Assembly (NCBI RefSeq): GCF_035938995.1 | Contig: NZ_DASZGI010000310.1 | Coordinates: 1 to 25,530 of the forward strand | Length of the DNA: 25,530 nt | Direction: 5' to 3' | Source: DASZGI01 sp035938995 | GTDB lineage: Bacteria; Actinomycetota; Actinomycetes; Streptomycetales; Catenulisporaceae | Shown here: positions 1-7,198 of the stretch, in pieces | Layout: each line of letters opens with the position of its first letter | How positions within the stretch are numbered: position 1 is the first letter of the stretch | The notes under the pieces: model-generated | Told to the model about the DNA's origin: nothing | What the model saw: only the letters and a program-made list of their open reading frames with translations | Database searches by the model: none | Translations under genes and position numbers: made by a program

Positions 1-1
1 C

Positions 2-1033
2 ACCATCGTGGTGATCAACAGTGGTTCGCCGGTGGTCATGCCGTGGCTCAACTCGGTGGCCGGGGTGTTCGAGAACTGGTACGGCGGCGGGGAGACCGGC
101 GCCGCGACGGCCGCGCTGATCTTCGGCACCGTCGACCCCTCCGGCAAGCTGCCGGTCACCTTCCCCAGCAGCCTGAGCCAGGTCCCGGCCCAGACCACCG
201 CGCAGTGGCCGGGCACCCCGACCGGCCCGATCTACAGCGAGGGCGTGGACATCGGGTATCGCTGGTACCAGTCCCAGAACATCACCCCCGCGTTCCCATT
301 CGGCTTCGGCCTGTCCTACACGAACTTCTCGTTCTCGAACCTCAATGTCGGCGCCTTCAACGCCAACGGCACGGCTACGGTGACCGCCACCGTCACCGAC
401 ACCGGCTCACGGGCCGGCGCGGACGTGGCGCAGATGTACGTCGGCGACCCGGCCGCCAGCCAGGACCCGCCGGAGCAGCTGAAAGGCTTCCAGCGCGTCA
501 TGCTCAACCCTGGGCAGAGCGCGACGGTCACCCTCCCGCTGACCATCCACGACCTGGCGTCCTGGTCGCCGACGGACAACCAGTGGGAGGCCCGGGCGGG
601 CACGTACTCGATCAAGGTCGGGGACACGTCCAACAGCCTGCCGCTGTCCGGCTCGACCAGCCTGGCCGAGACGCTGACCGGGCAGATCGCCGGGGGCGCC
701 TCGGGCGTCTCACTGGCCAACACCGCGGTCAGCGCGAACGTCACGCCGAACTCGGGCGTGCCGGGCGCAGAAACCGTAGGTGTGGTCAACCCCTTCGGCT
801 ACAGCAGCCCCAAGGGCGCGGCGGTCTCCTTCGCCATACAGGCCGTGGACTCCAACACGTCGCAGACCCTCACCTACACCGCGACCGGGCTGCCGCCCGG
901 CCTCACGATCGCGTCGAACGGCACGATCTCCGGTTCCAGCGGCACGCTCGGAAGCTACACGGTGACGGTGACGGCGACCGACACGCAAGGAGTCTCCGGC
1001 ACGGCCACCTTCGTGTGGTCCGTCGTGCAGTGA
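2..1033 (+). CDS. GH3 family beta-glucosidase, C-terminal part (5' end outside window)
   Basis: The reading frame is open from base 2 to the TGA at 1031-1033, so the gene begins to the left of the window. The first visible residues (TIVVINSGSPVVMPW) and the following PSGKLPVTFP match the end of the GH3 C-terminal alpha/beta-sandwich domain. Next comes a fibronectin type III-like domain typical of GH3 enzymes (from about VAQMYVGDP through QLKGFQRV to YSIKVGDTS). The last 90 or so residues (TYTATGLPPGLTI, GSYTVTVTATD) look like a putative-Ig (He_PIG) domain, common as an add-on in secreted actinobacterial hydrolases. The protein probably cleaves beta-linked glucosides or xylosides outside the cell; the substrate cannot be told from this fragment. 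The catalytic nucleophile and signal peptide lie outside the window. It is convergent with the biosynthetic cluster and probably unrelated to it. Confidence 0.9.
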   Translation, partial: TIVVINSGSPVVMPWLNSVAGVFENWYGGGETGAATAALIFGTVDPSGKLPVTFPSSLSQVPAQTTAQWPGTPTGPIYSEGVDIGYRWYQSQNITPAFPFGFGLSYTNFSFSNLNVGAFNANGTATVTATVTDTGSRAGADVAQMYVGDPAASQDPPEQLKGFQRVMLNPGQSATVTLPLTIHDLASWSPTDNQWEARAGTYSIKVGDTSNSLPLSGSTSLAETLTGQIAGGASGVSLANTAVSANVTPNSGVPGAETVGVVNPFGYSSPKGAAVSFAIQAVDSNTSQTLTYTATGLPPGLTIASNGTISGSSGTLGSYTVTVTATDTQGVSGTATFVWSVVQ

Positions 1034-1058
1034 GCTGTGTCATCGGTCGTGCAGTGAT

Positions 1059-1087
1059 CACGGCGCCCCGCTAGTCGGGGCACCGTG
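1059..1087 (+). terminator. Hairpin downstream of the GH3 gene
   Basis: The arms CACGG-C-GCCCCG and CGGGGC-A-CCGTG flank the loop CTAGT: 11 pairs with one C/A mismatch. The hairpin starts 26 bases after the GH3 stop codon, in the gap between two convergent genes. There is no T-tract, as is usual for high-GC actinobacterial terminators. The rest of the 1034-1262 gap shows nothing recognisable except the second copy of a 12-base direct repeat at 1046-1057. Confidence 0.55.
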
Positions 1088-1262
1088 GTGGTCTCACACG
1101 CACCCATTCGGCCCCGGCCGGAGCCGGTGCCATCGCCACGATACGCCCACCCGATCAACACCGCGCAAGCCAACCAGTAGACGAGGCGTCACACACAGCC
1201 CCTGGTCACGATGGAATCGCGTTTTCGAGTACGACAGGCCGGCGCGGGCACCTGCGTCGCTG

Positions 1263-1937
1263 TCAGACGGCCGACGCCGACGCGTCGGGCCGGGCGGACG
1301 GCACTGCCCAGCCGGGTGATCGGGCCAGCGCCGCGGCGCGCGCAATCGCGGCAGTGGTCGCTGCCTCGCGCAGGTCCGGGGTGATGTCCATCGGCTGCGC
1401 GCTGATGAACTCGACGTCGATCACGCCGACGAATCCGAAGATCGACCGCAGGTACGGCTCATGGAAGTTGTAAGCGTGCATAGGACTCCCCGGCGAGTAG
1501 TCCCCGCCATAGGAGGTGGCGCACACCATCTTCTTCCCGTTGACCATCGGCACCACCTGACCCATTTCGTTGTAACGGAATAGGTAGCCAGGCTGCACGA
1601 TGCAGTCGATGTAATACTTCAGCGCGTACGGGATGCTGAAGTTCCACATAGGAGCGGAAATCAGGTATGCGTCGACGGCGAGAAAATCCGCTATCAGCGT
1701 CTCGATCTGCCGCCACGATTCCCCGTGACTCTTGTCGATCGGCTGCGCGAACATGAGCTCGTATTTCGCATCGATGTTGTCGCCGACGATGTCGGGCAGA
1801 CCGTGGTGGTACAGGTCGACAACGTCGACGGTGACGTCATCGCGGACCGCGCGTAGATTGTCGATGAAGGCCTCAGACACGCGGAGAGTGTTGGAATGCC
1901 CGGTTCGCGGTGTTGCGATGATATGAAGCAGCCTCAT
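1263..1937 (-). CDS. FMN-dependent NADH:quinone oxidoreductase / azoreductase
   Basis: This 224-residue protein has the flavodoxin-like fold of the AzoR/AcpD family. It has an N-terminal phosphate-binding segment (ATPRTGHSNT), the family signature SAPMWNFSIPYALKYYID near residues 114-131, and a glycine-rich YGGDYSPG loop. Family members use NAD(P)H and FMN for two-electron reduction of quinones to hydroquinones, and also azo dyes. GAGGA about five bases before the ATG serves as ribosome binding site. It is the last minus-strand gene, separated by 163 bases from the IPP isomerase gene, and has its own candidate promoter. Next to an aromatic-ring hydroxylase and a prenyltransferase it would fit quinone/hydroquinone cycling of the product, or protection of the producer. 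That role is inference; it may be only a neighbour. Confidence 0.85.
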   Translation of the reverse strand: MRLLHIIATPRTGHSNTLRVSEAFIDNLRAVRDDVTVDVVDLYHHGLPDIVGDNIDAKYELMFAQPIDKSHGESWRQIETLIADFLAVDAYLISAPMWNFSIPYALKYYIDCIVQPGYLFRYNEMGQVVPMVNGKKMVCATSYGGDYSPGSPMHAYNFHEPYLRSIFGFVGVIDVEFISAQPMDITPDLREAATTAAIARAAALARSPGWAVPSARPDASASAV

Positions 1938-1967
1938 TGTTGTCCTCGTGACTGGTGGTAAATCAGG

Positions 1968-1996
1968 GAATTAGTTTTCCGTCGCCTGCCTGTCAA
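1968..1996 (-). promoter_or_regulatory. Candidate sigma-70-type promoter of the azoreductase gene
   Basis: Read on the minus strand there is a perfect -35 hexamer TTGACA (1996-1991), a 17-base spacer and TAATTC (1973-1968) as -10. The inferred transcription start lies about 24 bases before the ATG at 1937. The -10 box departs from the TAnnnT pattern at its last base, so this is a moderate prediction. Confidence 0.4.
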
Positions 1997-2074
1997 TGAA
2001 CGAGTATCCGGAATGTTCCACGGCGTCGCCGGGGTTGAGCCTGTCCTCCTTCCTGGTGATCGACGCCACGATCG

Positions 2075-2092
2075 CGGCAGAATGAGCTGCCG
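2075..2092 (-). terminator. Hairpin just after the IPP isomerase gene
   Basis: CGGCAG and CTGCCG enclose the 6-base loop AATGAG. More G/C pairing is possible outside the arms if a bulge is allowed (CGCG on both flanks). The hairpin lies within 30 bases of the stop codon at 2101 and before the azoreductase promoter, so it probably marks the 3' end of the SDR-idi transcript. No T-tract follows. Confidence 0.4.
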
Positions 2093-2100
2093 TCGCGGTC

Positions 2101-2742
2101 CTACCTCGTCGGGTGCCGTCCTGTGGGCGCATCAGCGTCGACGCCGCGTGGCGGAAAACTCTCTATCGCCTCGAGGAGCGGTAGCTGTTCACGGGCCCAA
2201 TAGCTGACTTCTCCGTCAGGATCGTCGACCAGTTCCTTGTACTCACGCCAGGAAATCCACTTGACGGAGTCCACCTCCGCCGGATTCAGCACAGGCCCTT
2301 GGTCGACGATGGCGACGAAGACGGGGCAGAACTCGTTCTCCACCACGCCGTCGAACTCTGAGGTGCGGTACCGATACCGCGGCAGAACGCAACGCAGGTT
2401 CGCCAGGCTCTGCAGTCCGAGCTCGAAGGACGCACGGCGCCGTACAGCGTCCTCGATCGCCTCGCCGGGCGCGGGATGACCGCAGACGCTGTTCGTCCAC
2501 ACGCCCGGCCACACCTTCTTGTGCAGCGCCCTGCGGGACAGCAGGAAAGCGCCGTCAGCCCGCCTGAAGACATAACAGGAGAAGGCTATATGCGGGCGGG
2601 TATTCGCGTGGTGGCTCTGAAGCTTGGGTCCGATTTCGCCGGTCGGGACACCGTCTTCGTTCACGAAGACGATGCTTTCCTCGTCCATGTCGACCAAAGT
2701 CAGTCCGGTCTCATCAGCGAGGCAGTTCGTCCGCGTCACCAC
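2101..2742 (-). CDS. idi: Isopentenyl-diphosphate delta-isomerase, type 1 (Nudix fold)
   Basis: This is a 213-residue type 1 IPP isomerase, which interconverts isopentenyl and dimethylallyl diphosphate. The catalytic cysteine motif NSVCGHP has Cys87, and the metal/acid motif ENEFCPV has Glu135/Glu137, matching Cys67 and Glu114/Glu116 of the E. coli enzyme. RRALHKKVWPG and the Nudix-like AIEDAVRRRASFELG are also in place. Two adjacent GTG codons (2742, 2739) overlap the TGA of the upstream SDR; the second gives a GTGA overlap that implies translational coupling. The first 18 residues have no counterpart in E. coli Idi, so the ATG at 2688 is a possible alternative start. An idi gene beside an aromatic prenyltransferase suggests it sets the DMAPP/IPP ratio for prenyl donor supply. 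Confidence 0.93.
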   Translation of the reverse strand: MVTRTNCLADETGLTLVDMDEESIVFVNEDGVPTGEIGPKLQSHHANTRPHIAFSCYVFRRADGAFLLSRRALHKKVWPGVWTNSVCGHPAPGEAIEDAVRRRASFELGLQSLANLRCVLPRYRYRTSEFDGVVENEFCPVFVAIVDQGPVLNPAEVDSVKWISWREYKELVDDPDGEVSYWAREQLPLLEAIESFPPRGVDADAPTGRHPTR

Positions 2743-3431
2743 GGCAGCGAACCACGGGCGTGGAAAAAGCCTCCGGTCGGGCCGTCAGGACCGATGAGGG
2801 CCATGCGGACAATGACCTCAACACCCTGTTCAACAGTCTGGCTACCCTGATTGCCGTTGATGTCGGTCGCCGTGAATCCGGGGTCGACAGCGTTGATCTT
2901 GAAGTTCGGATACGCTTTCGAGTATTGGACGGTCAACATGTTGAGCGCGCTCTTGGAGGCGTGATACGCCAGACCCGGTACGGTGAATTCGAATGTCGTC
3001 GGCGCGTTGCACAAAGTCATGGATCCGAGCCCGCTACTGACGTTGACGACGACGGGGTTCTCACTCAATTCCAGCAACGGGATGAACGCATGCATCATGC
3101 GGACCACACCGAACGTATTGGTATTGAATGCTTCCTGCAGATCATCGGCAGACACTTCGTTGATTCGCTTCAGCGGACCACCGATGCCGGCATTGTTGAC
3201 CAGGATGTCGATCCTTCCGAAACGCTGGCGGATCTGCTCCGCCGCGGCAGCGACCGAATCGTTGTCGTCGACATCCAGCTGCACCGCCTCGCAGTTCAGC
3301 TCCTCGGCAGACTCCTTGCCGCGGCTCGAATCGCGCGCGCCGACGAAGACGGTGTTCCCTTCGGCGGCCAGACGCCGGGCGGTTTCACGGCCGAGACCTT
3401 TCGTGGCTCCGGTAACTAATGCGATTGCCAT
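2736..3431 (-). CDS. Short-chain dehydrogenase/reductase (SDR)
   Basis: This 231-residue classical SDR has the NAD(P)-binding motif TGATKGLG (residues 7-14), NNAG (79-82), catalytic Ser132/Ser133 and YHASK (Tyr156, Lys160). An arginine in the segment GARDSSRGKE after beta-2 hints at NADP(H). The frame stays open upstream to 3896, but the protein family begins at MAIALVTG and upstream in-frame sequence lies inside the prenyltransferase gene, so the ATG at 3431 is chosen. It lies 23 bases after the prenyltransferase and overlaps idi. Codon 5 is TTA (3417-3419), a rare codon in high-GC actinobacteria. It probably reduces a ketone or oxidises an alcohol on the prenylated product; the substrate cannot be read from sequence. 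Confidence 0.88.
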   Translation of the reverse strand: MAIALVTGATKGLGRETARRLAAEGNTVFVGARDSSRGKESAEELNCEAVQLDVDDNDSVAAAAEQIRQRFGRIDILVNNAGIGGPLKRINEVSADDLQEAFNTNTFGVVRMMHAFIPLLELSENPVVVNVSSGLGSMTLCNAPTTFEFTVPGLAYHASKSALNMLTVQYSKAYPNFKINAVDPGFTATDINGNQGSQTVEQGVEVIVRMALIGPDGPTGGFFHARGSLPW

Positions 3432-3454
3432 GACGGACGACCTTTCAGGAGTCC

Positions 3455-4339
3455 CTACTTGTCCCAGTAGCCGAACACGCGCGGACCGGCGTCGCCGGTG
3501 TAGTCGGCCTCCACCTTCAGGTATCCGCCGGACGCTCCGTAGGTGGTGTTGAAGATGAGCCCGCGGTCCTCCGCCTTGAACGGCGCCTCGGCCTTGAATC
3601 GAGCAGCCAGCGGGTGCCAATGCCCTGGGAACGTCTGCTCGGTGGCCGTCATCGCGAAGCACAGCCGCTTGGCGTCCGGAGACACCCAGTCGAACGTGTA
3701 ATAGACGTTCACGGCCTCCGTGTCCCTGCGGAGTTCCTCGTCCGACGGAAGCGGCGATTTCATTTCCAGGATCATCTCCTCGGCGGCTTCCTGGGTAACC
3801 GTTCCCGGCGCCAGCATTCGCGAGTAGACGTTCGTCGTACCGTTGCGGAAATCGAATGCCATGATGCAGAAGCCGTCCAACCCGGCCCGCGCCCACCGCT
3901 CACCGTGGTTGCGAATCGAATCGGGAACGTGCTCGAGGCTCACCAGTTCCTCGAACGTCGGCGGGTTCTCGAGGAACGCCCATGCCTTCTCGAAGCCGTT
4001 ACCGACGGAGATGTCGACACCCCACCAGACCGGCAGCTTCTCGGTGACCTCCTGAGCCAGCAGTTCCACCGGACGCCCGGTGGGAACGAAGAGACCCTTC
4101 TCCCGGGCGATCGCGACGGGGTCGTGCTTGAGCTCCGGCGTCATGTACCGGAAATTGACGCTCCGCCGGCTGGGCGACTCGGTCGTCGTGCGGACCGTTA
4201 TCGTCCCCGTCTCGAACTGCTCCCGGTAAGCCGACAGCGCCTCATCCACCGCCGGGCCGTTGAAGCCGACCTCGGCGATCTCGGCGTACTTCTGCAGATC
4301 CGCTCTGAACTGAGCCAGATCGGTCTTCGATTCGGTCAT
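3455..4339 (-). CDS. Aromatic prenyltransferase, NphB/CloQ (ABBA) family
   Basis: The 294 residues align along most of their length with NphB-like ABBA prenyltransferases. HDPVAIAREKGLFVPTGRPV matches the NphB segment GDPYATVVEKGLFPATGHPV; GFEKAWAFLE, ARAGLDGF and TTNVYSRM follow in family order. These soluble enzymes transfer a prenyl group from a diphosphate to an electron-rich aromatic ring by Friedel-Crafts chemistry. Position 62 is Asn (VNFRY) where NphB has the Mg2+-binding Asp62, so this enzyme is probably Mg2+-independent like CloQ. CGGAG seven bases before the ATG is a good ribosome binding site. It lies among polyketide tailoring genes and just upstream of an SDR and idi, so it probably prenylates the PKS-derived ring. 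Prenyl chain length and position cannot be predicted. Confidence 0.9.
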   Translation of the reverse strand: MTESKTDLAQFRADLQKYAEIAEVGFNGPAVDEALSAYREQFETGTITVRTTTESPSRRSVNFRYMTPELKHDPVAIAREKGLFVPTGRPVELLAQEVTEKLPVWWGVDISVGNGFEKAWAFLENPPTFEELVSLEHVPDSIRNHGERWARAGLDGFCIMAFDFRNGTTNVYSRMLAPGTVTQEAAEEMILEMKSPLPSDEELRRDTEAVNVYYTFDWVSPDAKRLCFAMTATEQTFPGHWHPLAARFKAEAPFKAEDRGLIFNTTYGASGGYLKVEADYTGDAGPRVFGYWDK

Positions 4340-4373
4340 CTCAATACTCCGTTCTAGAAGGAATTCCCTGTCA

Positions 4374-4400
4374 CGGTCGTGGCTGGATCAGCCACGACCG
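4374..4400 (-). terminator. Strong hairpin between the intact cupin and prenyltransferase genes
   Basis: A perfect 11-base stem (CGGTCGTGGCT and AGCCACGACCG) closes the 5-base loop GGATC. It begins 22 bases after the cupin stop and ends 35 bases before the prenyltransferase ATG. No T-tract follows. It is the strongest hairpin I found in the cluster, and could be a terminator, an attenuator, or an RNA-processing or stability element that sets the prenyltransferase-SDR-idi level apart from the PKS genes. Confidence 0.6.
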
Positions 4401-4421
4401 CGTTCGATCAGCAGGACACTG

Positions 4422-4943
4422 TCAGTGGGACGTGTCCTTGACGAGGGTGAACGTCTCGGATGCGTGCAGATTCGGAGGGGGACCGACCGCGTCCGCACCG
4501 AACCGGTGCAGCAATGCCAGATTCTCCTTGTCCTTACGTCCCTCCGCCTTGCCAACGGACTGGAAGTACTCCTCCAGCGCCCCCGGCATCGCACCGATCA
4601 GCACCTTGCTGGAGGACGTCACCGTGTCGAAGGTGTGCGGGAGACCACGCGGCGCGTACACGAAGCCCCCGGCTTCGACATCCCAGGTGTCGCAGTCTTC
4701 GAGCTTCGGGGCGCCGATCCAGAAACGGACCGTCCCCTCCAGTACGACCCAGAACTCGTCCTCACGCGTGTGGATGTGGAGCGGCGGCGCGTTTCCGGGC
4801 TCGACGGTGTTGCGAATGACTGTCAGCTCGCCTCCGGTCGCCTCTCGGGGCAGGACCTGTTCGAAGCTGGTGGCGTAGTAGTCGAAGTGCTGGCCTTCTC
4901 CGACGTTCGCAGCGTATGGGCGTTTGCCGATTCCAAAGCTCAC
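4422..4943 (-). CDS. Cupin-domain protein with intact metal site
   Basis: This 173-residue single-domain cupin has motif 1 as PPLHIHTREDEFWVVLEG (His56, His58, Glu63) and motif 2 as YAPRGLPHTF (His103), giving the usual three-His-one-Glu metal site. It resembles small quercetinase-like cupins, which include dioxygenases, isomerases, cyclases and non-enzymatic proteins; the reaction cannot be assigned. The GTG start has AGGAG five bases upstream. It is highly similar along its length to the product of the next upstream gene, so the pair arose by duplication, but only this copy keeps all the ligands. Possible roles are oxidation or ring cleavage of the aromatic product, or assisting cyclisation of the polyketide. 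It lies 138 bases downstream of its paralogue. Confidence 0.85.
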   Translation of the reverse strand: MSFGIGKRPYAANVGEGQHFDYYATSFEQVLPREATGGELTVIRNTVEPGNAPPLHIHTREDEFWVVLEGTVRFWIGAPKLEDCDTWDVEAGGFVYAPRGLPHTFDTVTSSSKVLIGAMPGALEEYFQSVGKAEGRKDKENLALLHRFGADAVGPPPNLHASETFTLVKDTSH

Positions 4944-5038
4944 GATGACTCCTGGGTTGTTTTCGTTTTGCTGCCAGATGGATTTCTGGATTCTCTGCGG
5001 CCTAACCTGCCGAGATTCGACGATGTCTTGATGTCCGG

Positions 5039-5057
5039 CGTCGGCAGGAGCCCGACG
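5039..5057 (-). terminator. Hairpin in the gap between the two cupin genes
   Basis: CGTCGG and CCGACG enclose a 7-base loop, 25 bases after the stop of the first cupin gene on the transcribed (minus) strand. It is weaker than the hairpin at 4374-4400 and has no T-tract. It may reduce read-through from the PKS operon into the second cupin gene. Two short palindromes, CCGTACGG and TGTACA, lie next to it at about 5060-5075. The rest of this 138-base gap holds nothing else I recognise. Confidence 0.35.
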
Positions 5058-5081
5058 ACCCGTACGGCTGTACAGGCCGAG

Positions 5082-5567
5082 TCACGAAACGGTTGATCGA
5101 ATGTCGGGTGGCGGGCCGAGAGCCTCGCCGCCGAAGTGGCGCAGCAGACTCAGGCTTTCCTCTGGCCCCCGCGTGCCGGTTTTCCCCACGGACTGGAAAT
5201 ACTTCTCCACCGCCCCTGGAAGTGCCCCGATGAGTACGGTGCTGGAAGGAGTCACGGTGTCGAAGGTGCGGGGCACGGATCGGGGTATGTACATAAGACC
5301 CCCCGGCCCGACGTCGCGAGTCTCGCATTCTCCCAACGAGTTCGCCCCTGTCCAGAACCGCACGGTGCCGCTGAGTACCACCCAGAACTCGTCCTCGCGG
5401 CTCTGAACGTGCAGCGGCGGTGCACTGCCGGGAGTGACCGCAAACCGGATCACCGTGAGGGTGCCGCCGCTGGACGCCTCCGGCATGACCTGTTCGAATG
5501 TCGAGTCGTTGAAGTCGAAGACCCGGCCGTCGGCGACGTTGGCGACGTGCGGCCGCTTATCCGTCAT
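5082..5567 (-). CDS. Cupin-fold protein lacking key metal ligands (paralogue of the 4422-4943 gene)
   Basis: The product has 161 residues and is collinear with its neighbour: FEQVMPE, LTVIRFAV, REDEFWVVLSGTVRFW, FDTVTPSS and EKYFQSVGK all recur. The metal site is broken. In motif 1 the second His is Gln55 (LHVQSREDE), and in motif 2 the His is Arg100 (SVPRTFD). His53 and Glu60 remain. It probably cannot bind metal normally, and may be a partner subunit of the intact cupin, a metal-free cyclase-like protein, or a decaying copy. The frame is open upstream, but the ATG at 5567 has AAGGAG six bases before it and overlaps the monooxygenase stop (ATGA, 5564-5567), so that start is chosen. The coupling suggests production with the monooxygenase. 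Confidence 0.85.
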   Translation of the reverse strand: MTDKRPHVANVADGRVFDFNDSTFEQVMPEASSGGTLTVIRFAVTPGSAPPLHVQSREDEFWVVLSGTVRFWTGANSLGECETRDVGPGGLMYIPRSVPRTFDTVTPSSTVLIGALPGAVEKYFQSVGKTGTRGPEESLSLLRHFGGEALGPPPDIRSTVS

Positions 5568-7198
5568 GCGGCTCTCCTTTCGAGAAGCGGCGGAATGGAT
5601 TTGTCGCCCCGCACGAGGTCGACAAGACCGGCGGCATCCGATACGGAGTCGCCGCGCCACGCGACGTGCTGGTCCGGGCGCGTCAGAACCAAGCCGGCTC
5701 CGTACCGCGTGACATCGAGACGCCCTCGGTTGTCGACCACCGTGAGAGGAAGACCGACAGCGGCGGCGGCTTCCCGCACCGGCTGGACATCGATCGCCGG
5801 GTCAAGACGCAGAAGCGTGTAGTCCGGACCGAGATGGTCGTAGAGCGACGTTCCGTCTGGCAGCCAGGCGTGTGGAAGGCGAGCACCGGCCTCAGCGGTC
5901 GGCCGGTACGACGTCACGTCGTCGTCGCCGCCCATCGCGGCGTCCTCTGCCGCGACGATGGGGGACCCGCGGTAGCTGTATCCCAACACGAGGCCGAGAC
6001 TGTGGAATTCGCTCGCCTTGTCACGTTGGATTTCGGCCGCGGCGAGGGCGCGAGCCGCCGCGCCGATCGGTCCCGGCGGGCCGACCGGCAGGGCAGCCAA
6101 GTCGGCCGGCGTACGGCTCAGTTGGCGCTTCGCGGTGTCGATGGTCCGTACCGCGACCGGCCGACGTTCCGCCTCATAACTGGTGAGGAGTCCGGGGCCG
6201 CCCCAACCGCCGAGCACCGCGGCGATCTTCCAGGCGATGTTGACGGCATCACCCAGGCCGGTGTTGAAACCGTGGCCACCCCATGGCGGGACCAGATGCG
6301 CCGCGTCTCCGACGAGAAAGACCCTGCTTGTTCCGTAGCTGTCCGCCACCAGCGATCGGGCGTTCCAACGGTCGGTCGCGAGGATCGACATCTCGAAGTC
6401 CGCACCGATCAGCTCACGCACCACGCGGCGCGGGTCAAGCGCGCCTTCGCGATCGTTCACCCCGACGACGAACCATGTCGAGTCCAGATCCAGGCGACCG
6501 ACGAGGCCGGACGACGCCGCGTTGAGCACCCAGTAATGGATCGCCGGCCCATGCGGCACCTTCTCGGCGAGACCCGGCGCGCGAAACACGATGTTGAGAT
6601 TCCTCCGCGACTCGGCGGAGCCGAGGTATCGCGCCCCGATCGCCGCCCGGCTGATGCCCTGCCGGCCATCGCATCCGAGCACGTACTGAGCTTGGATGAG
6701 CCGATCCCGGCCGTGGTCGTCGCGTATGGACACGATGACGTGATCATGGTGTTCGTCGATCGCCACGCCTTGTGCGCCGACCGCCATCTCGACGTCGTCT
6801 AACTGAACGACGGCTTCTCGCAACACGAGCTCGACGAGAGGCTGGGGAATTTGTTGGCCGGACTCGGCGAAGACGTCCGCCCGGTTCGGAGTGAGTCCGA
6901 AACAGTCCTCGAACCGGGTGATCTCGGTGCCGAGGAGACTGGTGCAGAAGACGGCATCCTGTGACCAGCTGATCGGAATGGGCGCAGCGTTCCGGATCTT
7001 GTCGGCCAGGCCCCAGCGGCGGAAGTGCTCCATTGATCGCACGCTCGTCGTCTTGGCACGCGGCCGGCTGTGGTCAACCGTTCGCCGCGGTTCGACGACG
7101 AGGCAACGTACGCCTCGTAGGCCAAGCTCCATCGCCGCCGCCAGGCCACTCGGACCTCCGCCGAGGACGACCACATCGGATTCAACCGGCCTGTTCAT
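5564..7198 (-). CDS. Class A FAD-dependent aromatic monooxygenase
   Basis: The protein has 544 residues. The Rossmann motif VVLGGGPSGLAAAMEL (GGGPSG at 13-18), the CDG motif (176-178) and the second FAD motif LVGDAAHLVPPWGGHG (GD at 297-298) are those of PHBH/MhpA-like flavin hydroxylases. The roughly 150-residue C-terminal part (near YDHLGPDYTLLRLD and VDNRGRLDVTRYGAGLVLTRPDQ) fits the thioredoxin-like domain of the longer members. Such enzymes use NAD(P)H and O2 to hydroxylate phenols, some with loss of a carboxylate. It probably oxidises the PKS-derived ring. The start at 7198 overlaps the PKS stop (ATGA, 7195-7198); the longer open frame to 7444 lies inside the PKS and is rejected. Codon 133 is TTA (6800-6802). 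Confidence 0.92.
   Translation of the reverse strand: MNRPVESDVVVLGGGPSGLAAAMELGLRGVRCLVVEPRRTVDHSRPRAKTTSVRSMEHFRRWGLADKIRNAAPIPISWSQDAVFCTSLLGTEITRFEDCFGLTPNRADVFAESGQQIPQPLVELVLREAVVQLDDVEMAVGAQGVAIDEHHDHVIVSIRDDHGRDRLIQAQYVLGCDGRQGISRAAIGARYLGSAESRRNLNIVFRAPGLAEKVPHGPAIHYWVLNAASSGLVGRLDLDSTWFVVGVNDREGALDPRRVVRELIGADFEMSILATDRWNARSLVADSYGTSRVFLVGDAAHLVPPWGGHGFNTGLGDAVNIAWKIAAVLGGWGGPGLLTSYEAERRPVAVRTIDTAKRQLSRTPADLAALPVGPPGPIGAAARALAAAEIQRDKASEFHSLGLVLGYSYRGSPIVAAEDAAMGGDDDVTSYRPTAEAGARLPHAWLPDGTSLYDHLGPDYTLLRLDPAIDVQPVREAAAAVGLPLTVVDNRGRLDVTRYGAGLVLTRPDQHVAWRGDSVSDAAGLVDLVRGDKSIPPLLERRAA

Noticed and set aside
3432..3896. Upstream extension of the SDR frame
   Set aside because: It overlaps the prenyltransferase gene, has low-complexity composition and adds nothing to the SDR family, which starts at the ATG at 3431.
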